Origin: Novosphingobium acidiphilum DSM 19966
Lineage (GTDB): Bacteria; Pseudomonadota; Alphaproteobacteria; Sphingomonadales; Sphingomonadaceae
Length of the DNA: 64,000 nt
Reading direction: 5' to 3'
NCBI RefSeq assembly: GCF_000429005.1
Contig: NZ_AUBA01000012.1
Span: 58,845 to 122,844 of the forward strand
Both the position numbers and the translations under genes were made by a program. The notes beneath the pieces are model-generated. The model was given only the letters and a program-made list of their open reading frames with translations, made no database searches and was not told the origin of the DNA. Shown here piece by piece: positions 61,201 to 64,000 of this stretch. Positions within the stretch are counted from its first letter, which is position 1, and each line of letters starts with the position of its first letter.

Positions 61201-64000
61201 CGATCAGCGTCAGCTGCACCATGGTGGCCTGATCGGTGACAATCAGCTTGCCCACGCTGGCCAGGAAACCTTCGCCCGATGTTGCCACCTGGGTCTGGAT
61301 ATCGCCTGCGGTATCGGTAATCCCGCCGACAGACACATAGCCGGTCGCGCCCAGCGCAACGATCCCCGCCGCACCCGCGGCCGTGGTTTCGCCCGTGGCG
61401 ACAATATTGACCGGCACATTGCCCGCGCCGAACGATGCCGCAGCGATCGCTGCGGCAGTGTCGTTGATGCTGTAGACCACATGCGTGACAAACCCGGACA
61501 GCGTGACCGCATCCGCGGCGCTTGCCGGACCGCTGGCCGCGATCACCGAGCCCAGGCCCAGCACGGCCGAAATCGCGCCCAGCGCCGTGTCACCGGCCGA
61601 GGCGAGCGCGGCCGCCGTGTCCGACACCCCGCCCAGCACGACGGTGCCGGTGGCGCCGATGGCCTGAATTGCCTGCGCACCGGCCACCGTGGTGGTGCCA
61701 TTGGCGGTAATATTGATCGGCAGATCGGCAGTGCCGAAGCTGGCGGCCACGATATTCGCCGCGCTGTCGGTGATGCTGTAGACCACGGGCGTGGCGTGCG
61801 CCGACAGCTCGGCGCCCTGCGCGGCGGTTGCGGGGGCATTGGCGGTGATCGTGCCGCTGGGCGTCAAATTCGCGGCCAGGGTTGCCAGTTGACCGGTCAG
61901 TGTCGCGGCAACCAGGTTGGCCGGTGTATCCGAAATCGCCGGGATCAACGCCTGCGCATCAGCCGCCACAATCGCTTGCGCCTGCGCAACGCTGGCCGCG
62001 CCGATGATGTTGATCGCGCTCACCCCGGTCAGGCTGAGACCTGCGGCAAGCTCGGCATTGTAATCGGCCGCGGTGTCGGAAATCAGCGCGATCTGCGCGG
62101 TAACACCGTTGGCCACATCGCCCTGCAACGCAAACGCCTGCACCGCCGTGGTCGAACCGGTCGCGGTGACCGCAGCAGCATGACCCAGATAGCTGGTCGA
62201 GGCTTGCGACAGCAGATTCGCCGCCGTGTCCGACACGCCAAAGGTTACGGCATGGGTAAAGCCCGCCAGCGTCACGGCCTGTGCCGCGCTCGCCGTGGTC
62301 GTCGCCGTGACGGCGCCGGTCACATCGGACAACACGCTGTCGCTGGTCGATGCCAGGTTGGCCGCGGTGTCGCTGACAGCGGCAATGCTCAGGCTCGATG
62401 CGCCAGCGGCGGCCAGCGCGGTGGCCTGCGCCGCCGTGGCTGCGCCCGTGGCGATCACGGTCGTGCCCGTCAGGTCGGACAGCACGGTCTGCAGATTGGC
62501 CGCGGTGTCGGTCACCTGGGTGAATGTCACGGTTGGGTGACCAGTGTCTGCAAAGATCGCAACTTGTGCGGCACTGGCCGGCGTCGTCGCGATGATCGCA
62601 CCGCCAACCAGCGCCAGATCGGCGGCAGGTGCGGCGGCGATCGCTGCTGCGGTATCGCTGAGCGACCCAACGGTGGTCGCACCGGTGTTGGGGGCGGTGG
62701 CAATCTGTTCAAGCTGCGCCACGGTGGCAGCGCCGGTCGCGGTGATCGATCCGACATGCGACAGGAAACCGCTGCCCGAGGTGGTGATCTGCGCGGCGAT
62801 GTTGGCTGCGGTATCGGCCACGCCGCCGATCGTTACCGATCCGGTCGCGCCGATCGCTTCGATCGCCACGGCATGCGCGGCGGTCGTGGTGCCGGTCGCG
62901 GTGATGTTTACCGGCGCATCGGCGGTGCCGAAGCTGGCCGCCACAATCGCGGCGGCAGTGTCGTTGACGCTATAGACCACGGGCGTCGACTGGCTCGACA
63001 GGGTTGCGCCCTGCGCTGCGTCGGCTGCGGTCGTCGCGGTGATCGTGCCGCCTGCGGCCAGGTGGCCGGCCAGGCTTGTCAGTCCGGCACCGCCTGCCAG
63101 GGCAAGGTTGGCCGCCGTATCGGCAATCGCACCGATCGTGATCGGGGTGCTGGTTCCACCCATCGCCAGGATGGCGTTGGCACCGGCCACCGAGGTGGCA
63201 CCTGTCGCGGTCACGCTGGTCGGACGATCGCTGGTGCCATAGCTTTGCGCGGCCAGGTTCTGCGCGGTGTCCGACACCGCATAGACCACCGGCGTCGCCA
63301 GGTGCGACAAAGCTGCGGCCTGCGATGCATTGGCCGACGTCGTCGCCACAATCGTGCCGGACGAAACGAGATCGCCGTGAATGGTTTGCAAAGTGGTGGG
63401 GTTCGCCACAGCGATATTCGCAGCCGTGTCCGAAACGCCGCCAATCGTCGTTGTCGCCGCACCGATCGCGATGATCGCCTGCGCACCGGCCACGCTTGTG
63501 GTTCCGGTCGCGGTCACGCTTGTCGGCGCATGGACCGAGCCAAAGCTGACCGATGCCAGGTTGGCAGCCGTGTCACTGACACTGTAGCTGACCGCATGGC
63601 CCAGGTTTGACAGAATCGCGCCTTGCGCGGCCGTGGCCGCGGTCGTGGCGACAACTGTTCCGCCGACCAGCGCCAGATCGGCAGCAGGTGCGGCGGCGAT
63701 GGCTGCTGCGGTATCGCTGAGCGAACCAACGGTGGTCGCACCGGTGTTGGGGGCGGTGGCAATCTGTTCAAGCTGCGCCACGGTGGCAGCGCCGGTCGCG
63801 GTGATCGATCCGACATGCGACAGGAAACCGCTGCCCGAAGTGGCGATCTGCGCGGCGATGTTGGCCGCGGTATCGGCCACGCCGCCGATCGTTACCGATC
63901 CGGTTGCGCCGATCGCTTCGATCGCCACGGCATGCGCGGCGGTCGTGGTGCCGGTCGCGGTGATGTTTACCGGCGCATCGGCGGTGCCGAAGCTGGCCGC
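37289..64000 (-). CDS. Giant repetitive T1SS-type surface protein, over 8,900 residues (5' end outside window)
   Basis: One uninterrupted frame from the right edge to a TAA at 37289-37291: at least 8,903 residues, N-terminus missing. From N to C (approximate visible residues): 1-2,270 DTAAN/DTAANL repeats; a Gly hinge (SSGGSSMGGGGGGGGSAPS) near 2,375; 2,400-4,550 beta-rich DLS..IDLT repeats with a ~145-residue unit; 4,560-5,210 DTAAN repeats again with an aromatic-rich insert; 5,220-8,690 beta-rich repeats with another aromatic/Asn-rich block near 5,600; an RTX-like GTNFADTFTGNGHGDLIDM near 8,695; then about 200 residues ending in LILIEDGSGNTDVYLW and TLTELAVLHGVNYEQLGSL, a T1SS-type end. No Cys is obvious. 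Probably a fibre-like adhesin exported by the adjacent T1SS; adhesion is inferred. Confidence 0.88.
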   Translation of the reverse strand, partial: AASFGTADAPVNITATGTTTAAHAVAIEAIGATGSVTIGGVADTAANIAAQIATSGSGFLSHVGSITATGAATVAQLEQIATAPNTGATTVGSLSDTAAAIAAAPAADLALVGGTVVATTAATAAQGAILSNLGHAVSYSVSDTAANLASVSFGSVHAPTSVTATGTTSVAGAQAIIAIGAATTTIGGVSDTAANIAVANPTTLQTIHGDLVSSGTIVATTSANASQAAALSHLATPVVYAVSDTAQNLAAQSYGTSDRPTSVTATGATSVAGANAILAMGGTSTPITIGAIADTAANLALAGGAGLTSLAGHLAAGGTITATTAADAAQGATLSSQSTPVVYSVNDTAAAIVAASFGTADAPVNITATGTTTAAHAVAIEAIGATGSVTIGGVADTAANIAAQITTSGSGFLSHVGSITATGAATVAQLEQIATAPNTGATTVGSLSDTAAAIAAAPAADLALVGGAIIATTPASAAQVAIFADTGHPTVTFTQVTDTAANLQTVLSDLTGTTVIATGAATAAQATALAAAGASSLSIAAVSDTAANLASTSDSVLSDVTGAVTATTTASAAQAVTLAGFTHAVTFGVSDTAANLLSQASTSYLGHAAAVTATGSTTAVQAFALQGDVANGVTAQIALISDTAADYNAELAAGLSLTGVSAINIIGAASVAQAQAIVAADAQALIPAISDTPANLVAATLTGQLATLAANLTPSGTITANAPATAAQGAELSAHATPVVYSITDSAANIVAASFGTADLPINITANGTTTVAGAQAIQAIGATGTVVLGGVSDTAAALASAGDTALGAISAVLGLGSVIAASGPASAADAVTLSGFVTHVVYSINDTAAAIAAASFGAGNVPVNIVATGETTAAGAAGIVALGATGYVSVGGITDTAGDIQTQVATSGEGFLASVGKLIVTDQATMVQLTLIANAPNTGTTTVAAVADTSLAIAAGTNAEFALVIGTVSTTDVSDAQQVLAFESFTHPVIFTAVTDTTANLLTVAQYLHGTVVTSTDTANMVDATTLYNANASSLNLFAIEDHAATLAALANEAVFTDVSGTITASDDATASQAFILSVYTNHSGQHIVFTVSDTADNLLGQGQGSTTYLGVASGIVVTSTAGHLTSVPQAEQIQAAEAQTVTADIKLITDVGSVFVAELTSAHLTLAGVEAIDITDTPSVSFAGIILTEQANQNPNTAVTFAGIYDSSANLVTAGDGSLQTLQGHLAQGGTIVASDTADATQGAALSNYTTPVVYNVVDTAGALATAASSFGTTDVPVHITATGSATIAQLAQIAGIAHASAGSTSVDSVLDTSADIAAATGANLALVTGAVTTNDAATAAQVTTFETFSHQITFSAVTDSTANLLTVTSYLHGKAVTANDTADVADAATLYGAAGSGSLSIAAISDTTAAILGAANAVLHDVTGTITASGTADAADAYALSQLPNLAHPVVFGVSDTASALLGAGPIGYLANANAITVTGTSTAIQVAQIQAVEASSVTATVDQITDTAADFDAVVTGSGPQLSFAGVQAVTITTAPTVLQAQDILTADPSATFVGLSDTAANLAAAGDTTLSGLQTHLAQGGTITASTAANATDGATLSQFATPVVYDVNDSASALASAASSFGSTDLPVNITATGSATVAQLVQIAAIAHASAGSTSVASVLDTSADIAAAADANLSLVTGAVTTNDAATALQVTTFEAFSHPITFSAVTDTTANLLTVSSYLGGKAVTANDTADVADAATLYGAAGSGSLSIAAITDTTAAILGAANAVLHDVTGTITASDAADAADALALTQLQNLANPVAFGLSDSAIAILGQGSTGYIADANTIAVTGSTTAAQADTIQHDEAGAVTAAIALISDTAADFDAVVTGSGPQLSFAGVQAVTITTAPTVQQAIDIVAADPAALFIGLSDTAHNLAIAGDTVLSGLQGNLAQGATIAASTAANAADGALLSNFATPVVYSVTDTAANIAAAASSFGASDAPQTITATGAATVVQAQQIAAIAATGATTIGGISDTSSALVSAINSGSLQTLVADLASGGTIATNDHSTAAQAVALNGFATPVVFNVTDTAAHILGESTLGYLGAATGIHVTGTTTTAAQAEAIQAHEAGSVVATIDQITDTATQLDAQLTASSNPLTLHGVTALNITTTVTAQQAEDILTAQASGNPGLTVTFSGIVDTAAHLAGIGSTELATLAGHVASGGTIHATGTATVAEAATIFGAQSSVATTLDNVAASGTSDITALHALTIGSNDTLTAAHVTADSATTSVDLGNIPVATNITYDGTAGPASQALILAATGGATSGTLTVTGGASGTISIAASDSTAGASVYSGTIATTGANVALTTTGDVDLSHVTVTGMSLASSSGGSSMGGGGGGGGSAPSVTNSLTLNALAGTGGVSHVTLNTDTAGVIQSIAGTGSTVLTIDGNPSAGAVTSVQLQDVNSQNSTQTFTGLATLNVGLNGNAEIDMGNLPATAVTTTTSTQAGVASGSITPFFGGGIHNNLDLSAYTSSLNLTNIPDLTVVNGQLIYNDTAHSNGPWTITLPTLVSNQTITLDTAQVQGGALTLTTANGATGAGLVLVGHGGPAYSPTPDPLSGVDLSGIASNVAVSLSLDGGTDLSDASLSPNITTTLARLSGILLNGNNLIADVNSIRSTLSIAGSGNITIDGTVAGSTAPNLGALAVTSGHTVDLTGISGTVILPTAVNTGETLLVNDNQFTGTTQTLANNGTLTIVSTGGTIAPDFSGITTATGATAVYSIVNTGTPTTITQAAVLGTVQIELAQGVALTIDAFALNGHSVDAASGAWPTGLTVTDPPVPNTVLDLSHIGSGLQWVDLTQVTLLSSDTLLLPATIASGQVFTLNAAEMTGQTIAVSGQLTVSAGQGTAQTFGGIDFSNVSGSGTIALDVGANATIEAANLGSASVHLSAGSILDNAIFGTATIHVDGNATITGTVAGIANATINVGNAASLGLSVDAASGATIGGAGTVFLTGTPSAAVDLSHITALANWVVPSGGVTLPIGSALGSVVVEIPTSATLASQNTLTLQASAASGAHVQNLGSGAVLGQIDLTSTYTNQIDLSHVQSNISLAGAAMSTASGQIGFGTMPTLASGQQLAVTASQLLATSAATGTALTVAGAGIVNVTGALNSSGTLIVNAAGTIDLTHLAASVTPTFGTNNTVSLAKGDVLAMNAASAGSVHVVTNASLSSGNAPTVALGGTLGSANIDLAGMAIGTAVSGSTPGLTVDLSGISDLTGFSVNYNTFAGSSAGTITVPSLASGNVLILGSAVVAGTPVQMTGTGGTLEIRLASTALTSYTDLSHIAGPIGVAFITTAGAALPSPQVSGATLVLAAGQAAGRSVTSATANGADTGTVMVVYNSDGTLGTTGALNLANLATNIDLTGLWDMAVSNGTLTDGHGGTVALPTLAATQTVTIGATSLTGGALALTGTGTLNVQGDIARSVNLGHLADGLSVAFSGYAGAHVQVGTASAAATLTMKAGQASGLAIISGVNGGADTGTVALVDMADGGLDGSVLLTNISANIDLTALAGLTVNTDGRLVDGTGAVYLPSLGATQTLTVTSGDLSANPLALSGTGTLNVTGDIAHDANLGQIGDGLSVVFSGDTGAHVMVGTSSTPATLTMKAGQASGQTIISGVNAGADTGTLAVVAMSSGNLGGAIALGQIATNIDLTALSSTTVNSAGLLADTTGAITLPTLTAAQTVLAAAANLTGHALAVAGAGTLNVENDIAANVDLTGLADTVVVHFSADSGAHVTVGTASANATLTMKAVQLSGQTILSAVNSGADTGTVKVAYNTDGTLDTSGALDLSHVAANIDLTGLTNLSTPSGVLTDSGGGTITLPAFVAGQSLSMGVDQLLDGAPAIGASSGGTLNVVGNYNQNIDLTALGDAFQLAFNGGTGATISGAELTVKAAQLSGLHLASTQAQGVDTGTVVLADNGSGVLGGALDLSHVATNIDFTQLQGLVVTSGGLLSDASGGTISLGTLAASQVMTMTYAQANNFANNIDFGAATAIITLIAGDNSADLSHVFATGGQVIADVETAQTFTGNFGQAAVNILNAVTLTTAGALVNGRQVYGVTPGGAAGLLLITRDTGSVLGENLDLSGVSTSIDVQALSGLVTATSQANALSDGTHSVSFGPLVAGQTLYVTAAEMAGALDLTHATGVTTSRIDITGNPTMGSTVDLRGIQSDIAMSFVDSASDTHSSIQLDESTLLMKVGQASGQTISMLVPNGGTASSLVLYDNDTGSLDATIDLSHVTADVDLTNLANLHVVAGQFSDGTGSIAFGTLAANQAITVNAGELANATTADKLILTGAAGSQVNVSGSFAQSTDLSGIADAVLVNLPSTVLIGNGATLTLKAEQAVTTVAGQIVSLDFGNLSSAGNGTVKLADNDTGHLSYVTNLTNVTTNIDLTLLAGLMIDSAVSLGALTDNHGIVLLPSLATGQSLTLDGSQIRGGLVGPGQNAGLNLAGTGTLNVEGNVTAGNPVNLTSVAPTISVNISGLYSAQLQLTAAQLNGNHIQTDATGRIVVESINAAQGLTVAELHTDRIGALLPVTGNVYDTAANIAAAIANSGGGANLADLQAVLTADGATIKASTAATAAQAAIIDGSSLTVSFAVADTAAGLAASSDAVLSHATAVIATTPATIGQAITLDGFANSHVVYSLTDSAANIAAAVAAATSAATVNSAIVDAQNVVITGSATFAQAAELANLSAITGYAEADTAADFQTALTGGSLASLVANAASVTVQLNADGTGMTALAAESLLSSGLLTGKYVDIQTVTTDITDFEADFGATGSAQHLVTAVPSGVQGFSLVETNASSTTSTTSLQIGGGSKTLTIGTGLAQSYTVGETVEIADGVGNSMTGTVQSYTASNGHLVVNVNYTTGSGTFANWTVINPQSVFDYNTARNFENSGSHPGTYSLSNFSDTAQNVINAGSYYLSKVNGYITVTNGATVAQAITLAQLEQQTGKQILWSVYDSAADIAALQGWSGWYSGGTNSFETRWNGNAYIQDGDNYFGDYPDLPNFVPGAFNVTDTINGIVGAANAAAGARIATMAANYPNTVFNFSVVDTVANILNNFTNALLSHVTGQVVATGTVTAAQAVELLSFTKAFVYSISDTIQNIEAALTSTSGSKTFLSNATNITVTNTVTAQQALDVTSGVTNTGVTTLASMNDTATNIAALSPSVTQLVAGAIVAMATGGEDLSHIQGNIDLTNVAGQGTDSSGNIRFSATSAVVGNQTTTTTYTVALPATMATGRTLSVTTAEIAGTHGITLGGTGAAINIQTDIAKSIDLRGVGTGVAVNFRDGAETGLGTAALAAGASLIAYSDQITGQSLTGASNVSANYGTVVVHGRGTVTNGLEALAASTGAIDISHITANIDLSNLDLTVNSQGVLSDANGYIDSTGANGALVLQNNQTVFLSQGELIGSNQLSVSGAGAIDIEGNLTGSVDLRYLATNTQLTLSFYDAGDATKNDAGSKGVVDISGTQSSPITVTMTPTQANGIATTGTYSTILLEANPSVAGTALSASVDLARVASTLPLSATAWAAGLVNTNNNGSITANANGSFTITGTNTDSTNTQYIYTATSYGIVTFNITVQSNNYGENSYYPGWTSGFGTGTQILYNANYSQDNLGVNGPNSGWGVNLDQGGIASGTFTTTMTPGQTVYFYINNGGSRATGLNAAETAADTMTISVNSQGSGGFSAYGGNGTQTLQVDVAGSGSTTGSNTTDLTSAADPVAYTSVSNFVLSANAVLEMTPLEATNKLITSPDGTGSVLINGNFNWGYFYDLTTISVPVNFVNNTINSNTNPGAWFNIAQVNGVASNGQYWIYISNLVPNGDMIDLTQLGQNSYNNYWHTFSGTASGSNSTGDNFVLGAGAGLILNTTQANGRTVTNANDSTPGTVYIVGNIAANSSLNTLNINQAVQLSFQDGVQNVLVAPNGGSVTEGALVTRTAESGTNGVFNLGGSSNLYIYATQVSNQDITGNGTNTVYVYGNLPTGSTEANLTQITTSIDLENLTYNGQGGSAYTVADPTLTGFDDLYMALPTSPNADQLLTLSGGEAGNLHLEFGNGQVLVENVQQLVQNGAISANFTQIHASVVTLEFSQGNGVIHYSGAFGVDHLLLDRGTQLVMAGSVASGVVMDGRYSGGSIGITGMTGTVDLTQTTYATTLPLGSINDWVDISLAYGDANSTSLSGNAIAFNNADGYFEDSAGDKVLLPTFAGQTLEATFSQLNGGAGSNSLIDPIAADRTSGTGGLVGTGDLVIDGSITQNVDLTTWSPTFAVYFSATNNFQATYYREYYGNYFNQFTDTIADGVTVKLRANQTYAGYLTKLNNYSTASVQVIGGFDTSSVYLDGVTANIDLTQLGGSNVYVAYNNGYWDYLMGGVYQNWIYDATGGHWVVLNPNLAVGQTLTVLTDQISGTAGLTINAGSPVSGHTAMLIAHGDFDSNTNANALNVTGIGSNVAIEINYSNGLSHLNLGTAGTLYIRLDQSSGFAVTGTGTIDFSNGMGNLGSATHVDLTAITASLNLTGASELTLSNSVQSGSVLQASGASHKYVSLPTLISGQSVDLNLSQIGYGELTLNGAAGSTLVLGGNLTSGMGAINLLGIASAITVEFNPTVSGGITSSSLTLTNNTMTMTPTQATGLSVQSSTQFQAISGNVVLVGALAANTDLSAIGANIDLTQVTGITVNSSNQFGDASGNQIDNNYNNNNWALVGYQKLSVLSSQMVGNALYLGGSVHSVLDIEGNTAASIDLTQVGDNISISFADANDSNSINSGNQITLTSGAVLTMKGAQASGQYILGAGTGTLVLVDDSLAQNLLGTHGLTVDLSHVTADINLAGLAGVAYNTVTSKFGDANASITLPTLASGQTLWVAANELVGAPAINGAAGSKLYIEGDVTSGNVDISGVSTNVTVEFVNSAGAARTVLVSGATLTVSAAELAAGVNFSSGTSSGSYTGTIAVKDNPGASGHLTANLDLSGVAANLDLSALTHVGVSAGVLTDGSDTISLPVLATGQTLSLASTELAGGTINLATSTGGILNIEGDLANSVDLSNVGDNVTISFSHDAGSNVSINGVYTLTVKAAAITGRTVTTTQTALGADKGTVVIADMSTGVLGSAIDLSHIAANIDLTQLAGLAINGSGVLQETASGNTVTLGTLTAGQTLTVAANLLTGNAFALAGVTGSALNVTGNLNHAGTINLTSVGSAVTITFNGGTGLDLSQTGALEIASPLASGITVTSTDHTGTVDLVGALGGAVNLASISANIDLSALSGVTVNSTGKLADSTGAITLGTLASGQTLFATGAELTGHALALTGSGTLSIEGVMNSSVDLSGLGDGVTVAFSHFAPLANTFLGTATQAATLTIKAAQLSGLSIASGVDTNGNDTGTIVLIDSADHTIGGPDYLGYISTNIDVTQLTGLTVNGSGYLADSNGYLFVTALASGETLFATAAELTGGALTMPGTGTVNIAGDIAASVDLSMLDDGMTVAFSHDAGAHVMVGTASAAATLTIKSGQITGQTVGSAQNSSNVDTGTVAVVDMAITHTLGGNINLANIAANIDLTQLRNLSVNGSGNLADGSGAITLPTLQSGQTLDVAVDAVAGVSGLALSGQTGSMLNVTGTAAANDLVNLTALQGVAVEFGGGAGIALTTGDVIDLNITNAGGLVVSSNGGGTVVLEGAPAASVSLGTIGASVDLTQLSGVAIDSSHNLAIGSDEITFGTTGAAQTVSVLATQLTGSALTLAGTGTLNVEGAISNSINLAGLGDSMVVSIASQIGTNGNDATLTIKADAVSGQTITSALDGSQLNTGTLALVDMADGHIDHAIDLSGISANIDLTALAGVTANTGGTLADGTGAITLPTLTTGQTLLVTATEMAGHAAAIAGLGTVNIAGDIASSVDLSALGDGVAVVFSQDTGANVQVGTSTADATLTIKSMQLSGQTILSGVNAGVDTGTVVVVDNATGGSLYGTTDLSNVAANIDVTHLGLLFVDGNGILADGPGSLTLPTLQSGQTLTATATELTGATGLALTGVAGSTLAVTGDLATGDTLDLSNVTGAAIHFADAHGASIAVTNSSTLVVSAAEATGINATSDATGTKTGTVRIINVNGGTLAPTGANLGGISANIDLTNLAVTVNASGLFTDGTGTIDAMALVAGQTLTVNSSELAGSGAIDLSASTGGTLAIDGTIAADTDLTHVASSVALQFASGVDVENATLTMTGAQATGLTVTTGQNYNQDTGTVALGGAISGAVHLENVAANIDLTHVAVTAGTTANTFVDGNGDVISIGSFGAGQNLVVTAAEADGLILTGAGTLVLENDGNGNALTSNVSLAGVTTNIDLTNMQGIGVYGGDLGDGSGHALSIPTLQTGQQLLVTAGELGNGNGLTVLGSGSLVITGDIVSAVALRDVAASVELVFANSVENVGGGLDVRSDQANGLSLTGSGHVDIEVNTSTPGPFDLSHDAVADTTVWFSTSATFDSNTNLGLASTTVAVGTGQTLTSAASVLSTHTVNGLYGGELVLTGNADGLTLNGLLNVTTLDVTQITAGSTDNGMIGASDIFQTTSAHAYGVATVIDGQTFDLTAAQLSGNAIVEGGMSLTGNANVLHGDVTVAYDFSYQTAFTGSGAAILTFDNSGTMAATTDLQGFNAVNLASGTTTMTAAQANGITWGADTAGGVNIVDATTGHSGYTLTGTNFADTFTGNGHGDLIDMSQGKPAGTYDPSTDIGTAAATDTVPGDTLVFSGSANDFIVDGFTIAQDGTGDTLNFSALDTTMHHTAGTNYVVHDIQLFDANTYTAAALGNDEVLVFSDFATSGASAVAAAFNTNGTHSINNHLATALNGTTGAAELILIEDGSGNTDVYLWRDNGSHHVTAGTLTELAVLHGVNYEQLGSLTSSHIIG
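38900..56800 (-). repeat. Beta-rich ~145-residue repeat blocks of the giant protein
   Basis: The recurring unit reads roughly NIDLT.L.GLTVN.., then ITLPTL..GQTL, a GTLN..GDI step, VDLS.LGDGV.V.FS, a TLTIKA step, SGQTI.SG, and DTGTV.VVD. One unit counted between successive NID starts is 145 residues. Clear copies run about 38900-43100 and 51900-54000, with degenerate copies between and a DTAAN interruption at about 48400-50300. The spacing of short strands suggests a parallel beta-solenoid; that structure is inferred. Confidence 0.7.
57200..64000 (-). repeat. DTAAN repeat block with ~354-codon higher-order period
   Basis: Units of about 50-90 residues share the pattern I/V-x-DTAANL...L, then TATG-like strands and AQA.., for example GVADTAANIAAQ and VSDTAANLAST. 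Larger blocks recur at 1,059-1,062 bp (353-354 codons). Examples are 58650-58800 against 59712-59862 (offset 1,062) and the pair at the right edge (offset 1,059). The block starts outside the window. Confidence 0.8.
62607..62941 (-). repeat. Near-identical direct repeat, copy 1 (copy 2 at 63666-64000)
   Basis: Compared with 63666-64000 at a constant offset of 1,059 bp, I counted 7 differences over 335 bp, about 98% identity. Several are silent. The second copy continues past the window edge. Such identity within a long gene means recent duplication or gene conversion. Confidence 0.85.

Overview
The window is about 64 kb of high-GC DNA. Gene content points to an alphaproteobacterium, most likely a sphingomonad (Novosphingobium/Sphingomonas-like). 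The pointers are a PutA without a DNA-binding domain facing an Lrp-type regulator, a DUF2946 gene, a CheB/CheR/histidine-kinase/FixJ fusion, and very large type I secretion (T1SS) substrates. This placement is inference; there is no rRNA or other marker here, and I saw no tRNA, CRISPR array or insertion sequence.

Left part (1-23.9 kb) is metabolic and envelope housekeeping. A sugar-lactone-oxidase-like flavoprotein, cut by the window edge, overlaps a Tat-signal PLP protein. Convergent to them is a three-gene CzcCBA-type metal efflux operon (adaptor, pump, outer-membrane factor). It is separated by a strong inverted repeat from a tightly overlapped operon of an amino-acid/amine ABC transporter (binding protein, permease, ATPase) plus an amine-oxidase-like FAD enzyme. 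A small nucleotidyltransferase-like gene follows. Next come putA and its divergent Lrp-family regulator, then a DUF2946 gene with a beta-barrel gene whose mature N-terminus is a Cys-rich CACGCG cluster. A 1,433-residue chemosensory-like hybrid kinase is divergent from an fpr-type ferredoxin-NADP reductase, with a palindrome between them.

Right part (23.9-64 kb) is one coherent secretion and surface-protein locus. It contains a 2,542-residue Gly/Ala/Ser/Thr-rich protein made of ten copies of a ~205-residue repeat; a small winged-helix regulator divergent from it; a complete type I secretion apparatus (TolC-like, LapB-like ABC transporter, HlyD-like adaptor) in one operon; and a giant reading frame of at least 8,903 codons with no stop, which runs off the right edge. 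The giant protein alternates blocks of DTAAN-type repeats with beta-solenoid-like ~145-residue repeats and ends in an RTX-like motif and a T1SS-type C-terminal region. The simplest reading is a dedicated T1SS exporting one fibrous adhesin/biofilm protein and one Gly-rich companion.

The two giant genes occupy just over half of the window. The long open frames opposite them, and opposite the pump and putA genes, are treated as compositional shadows.
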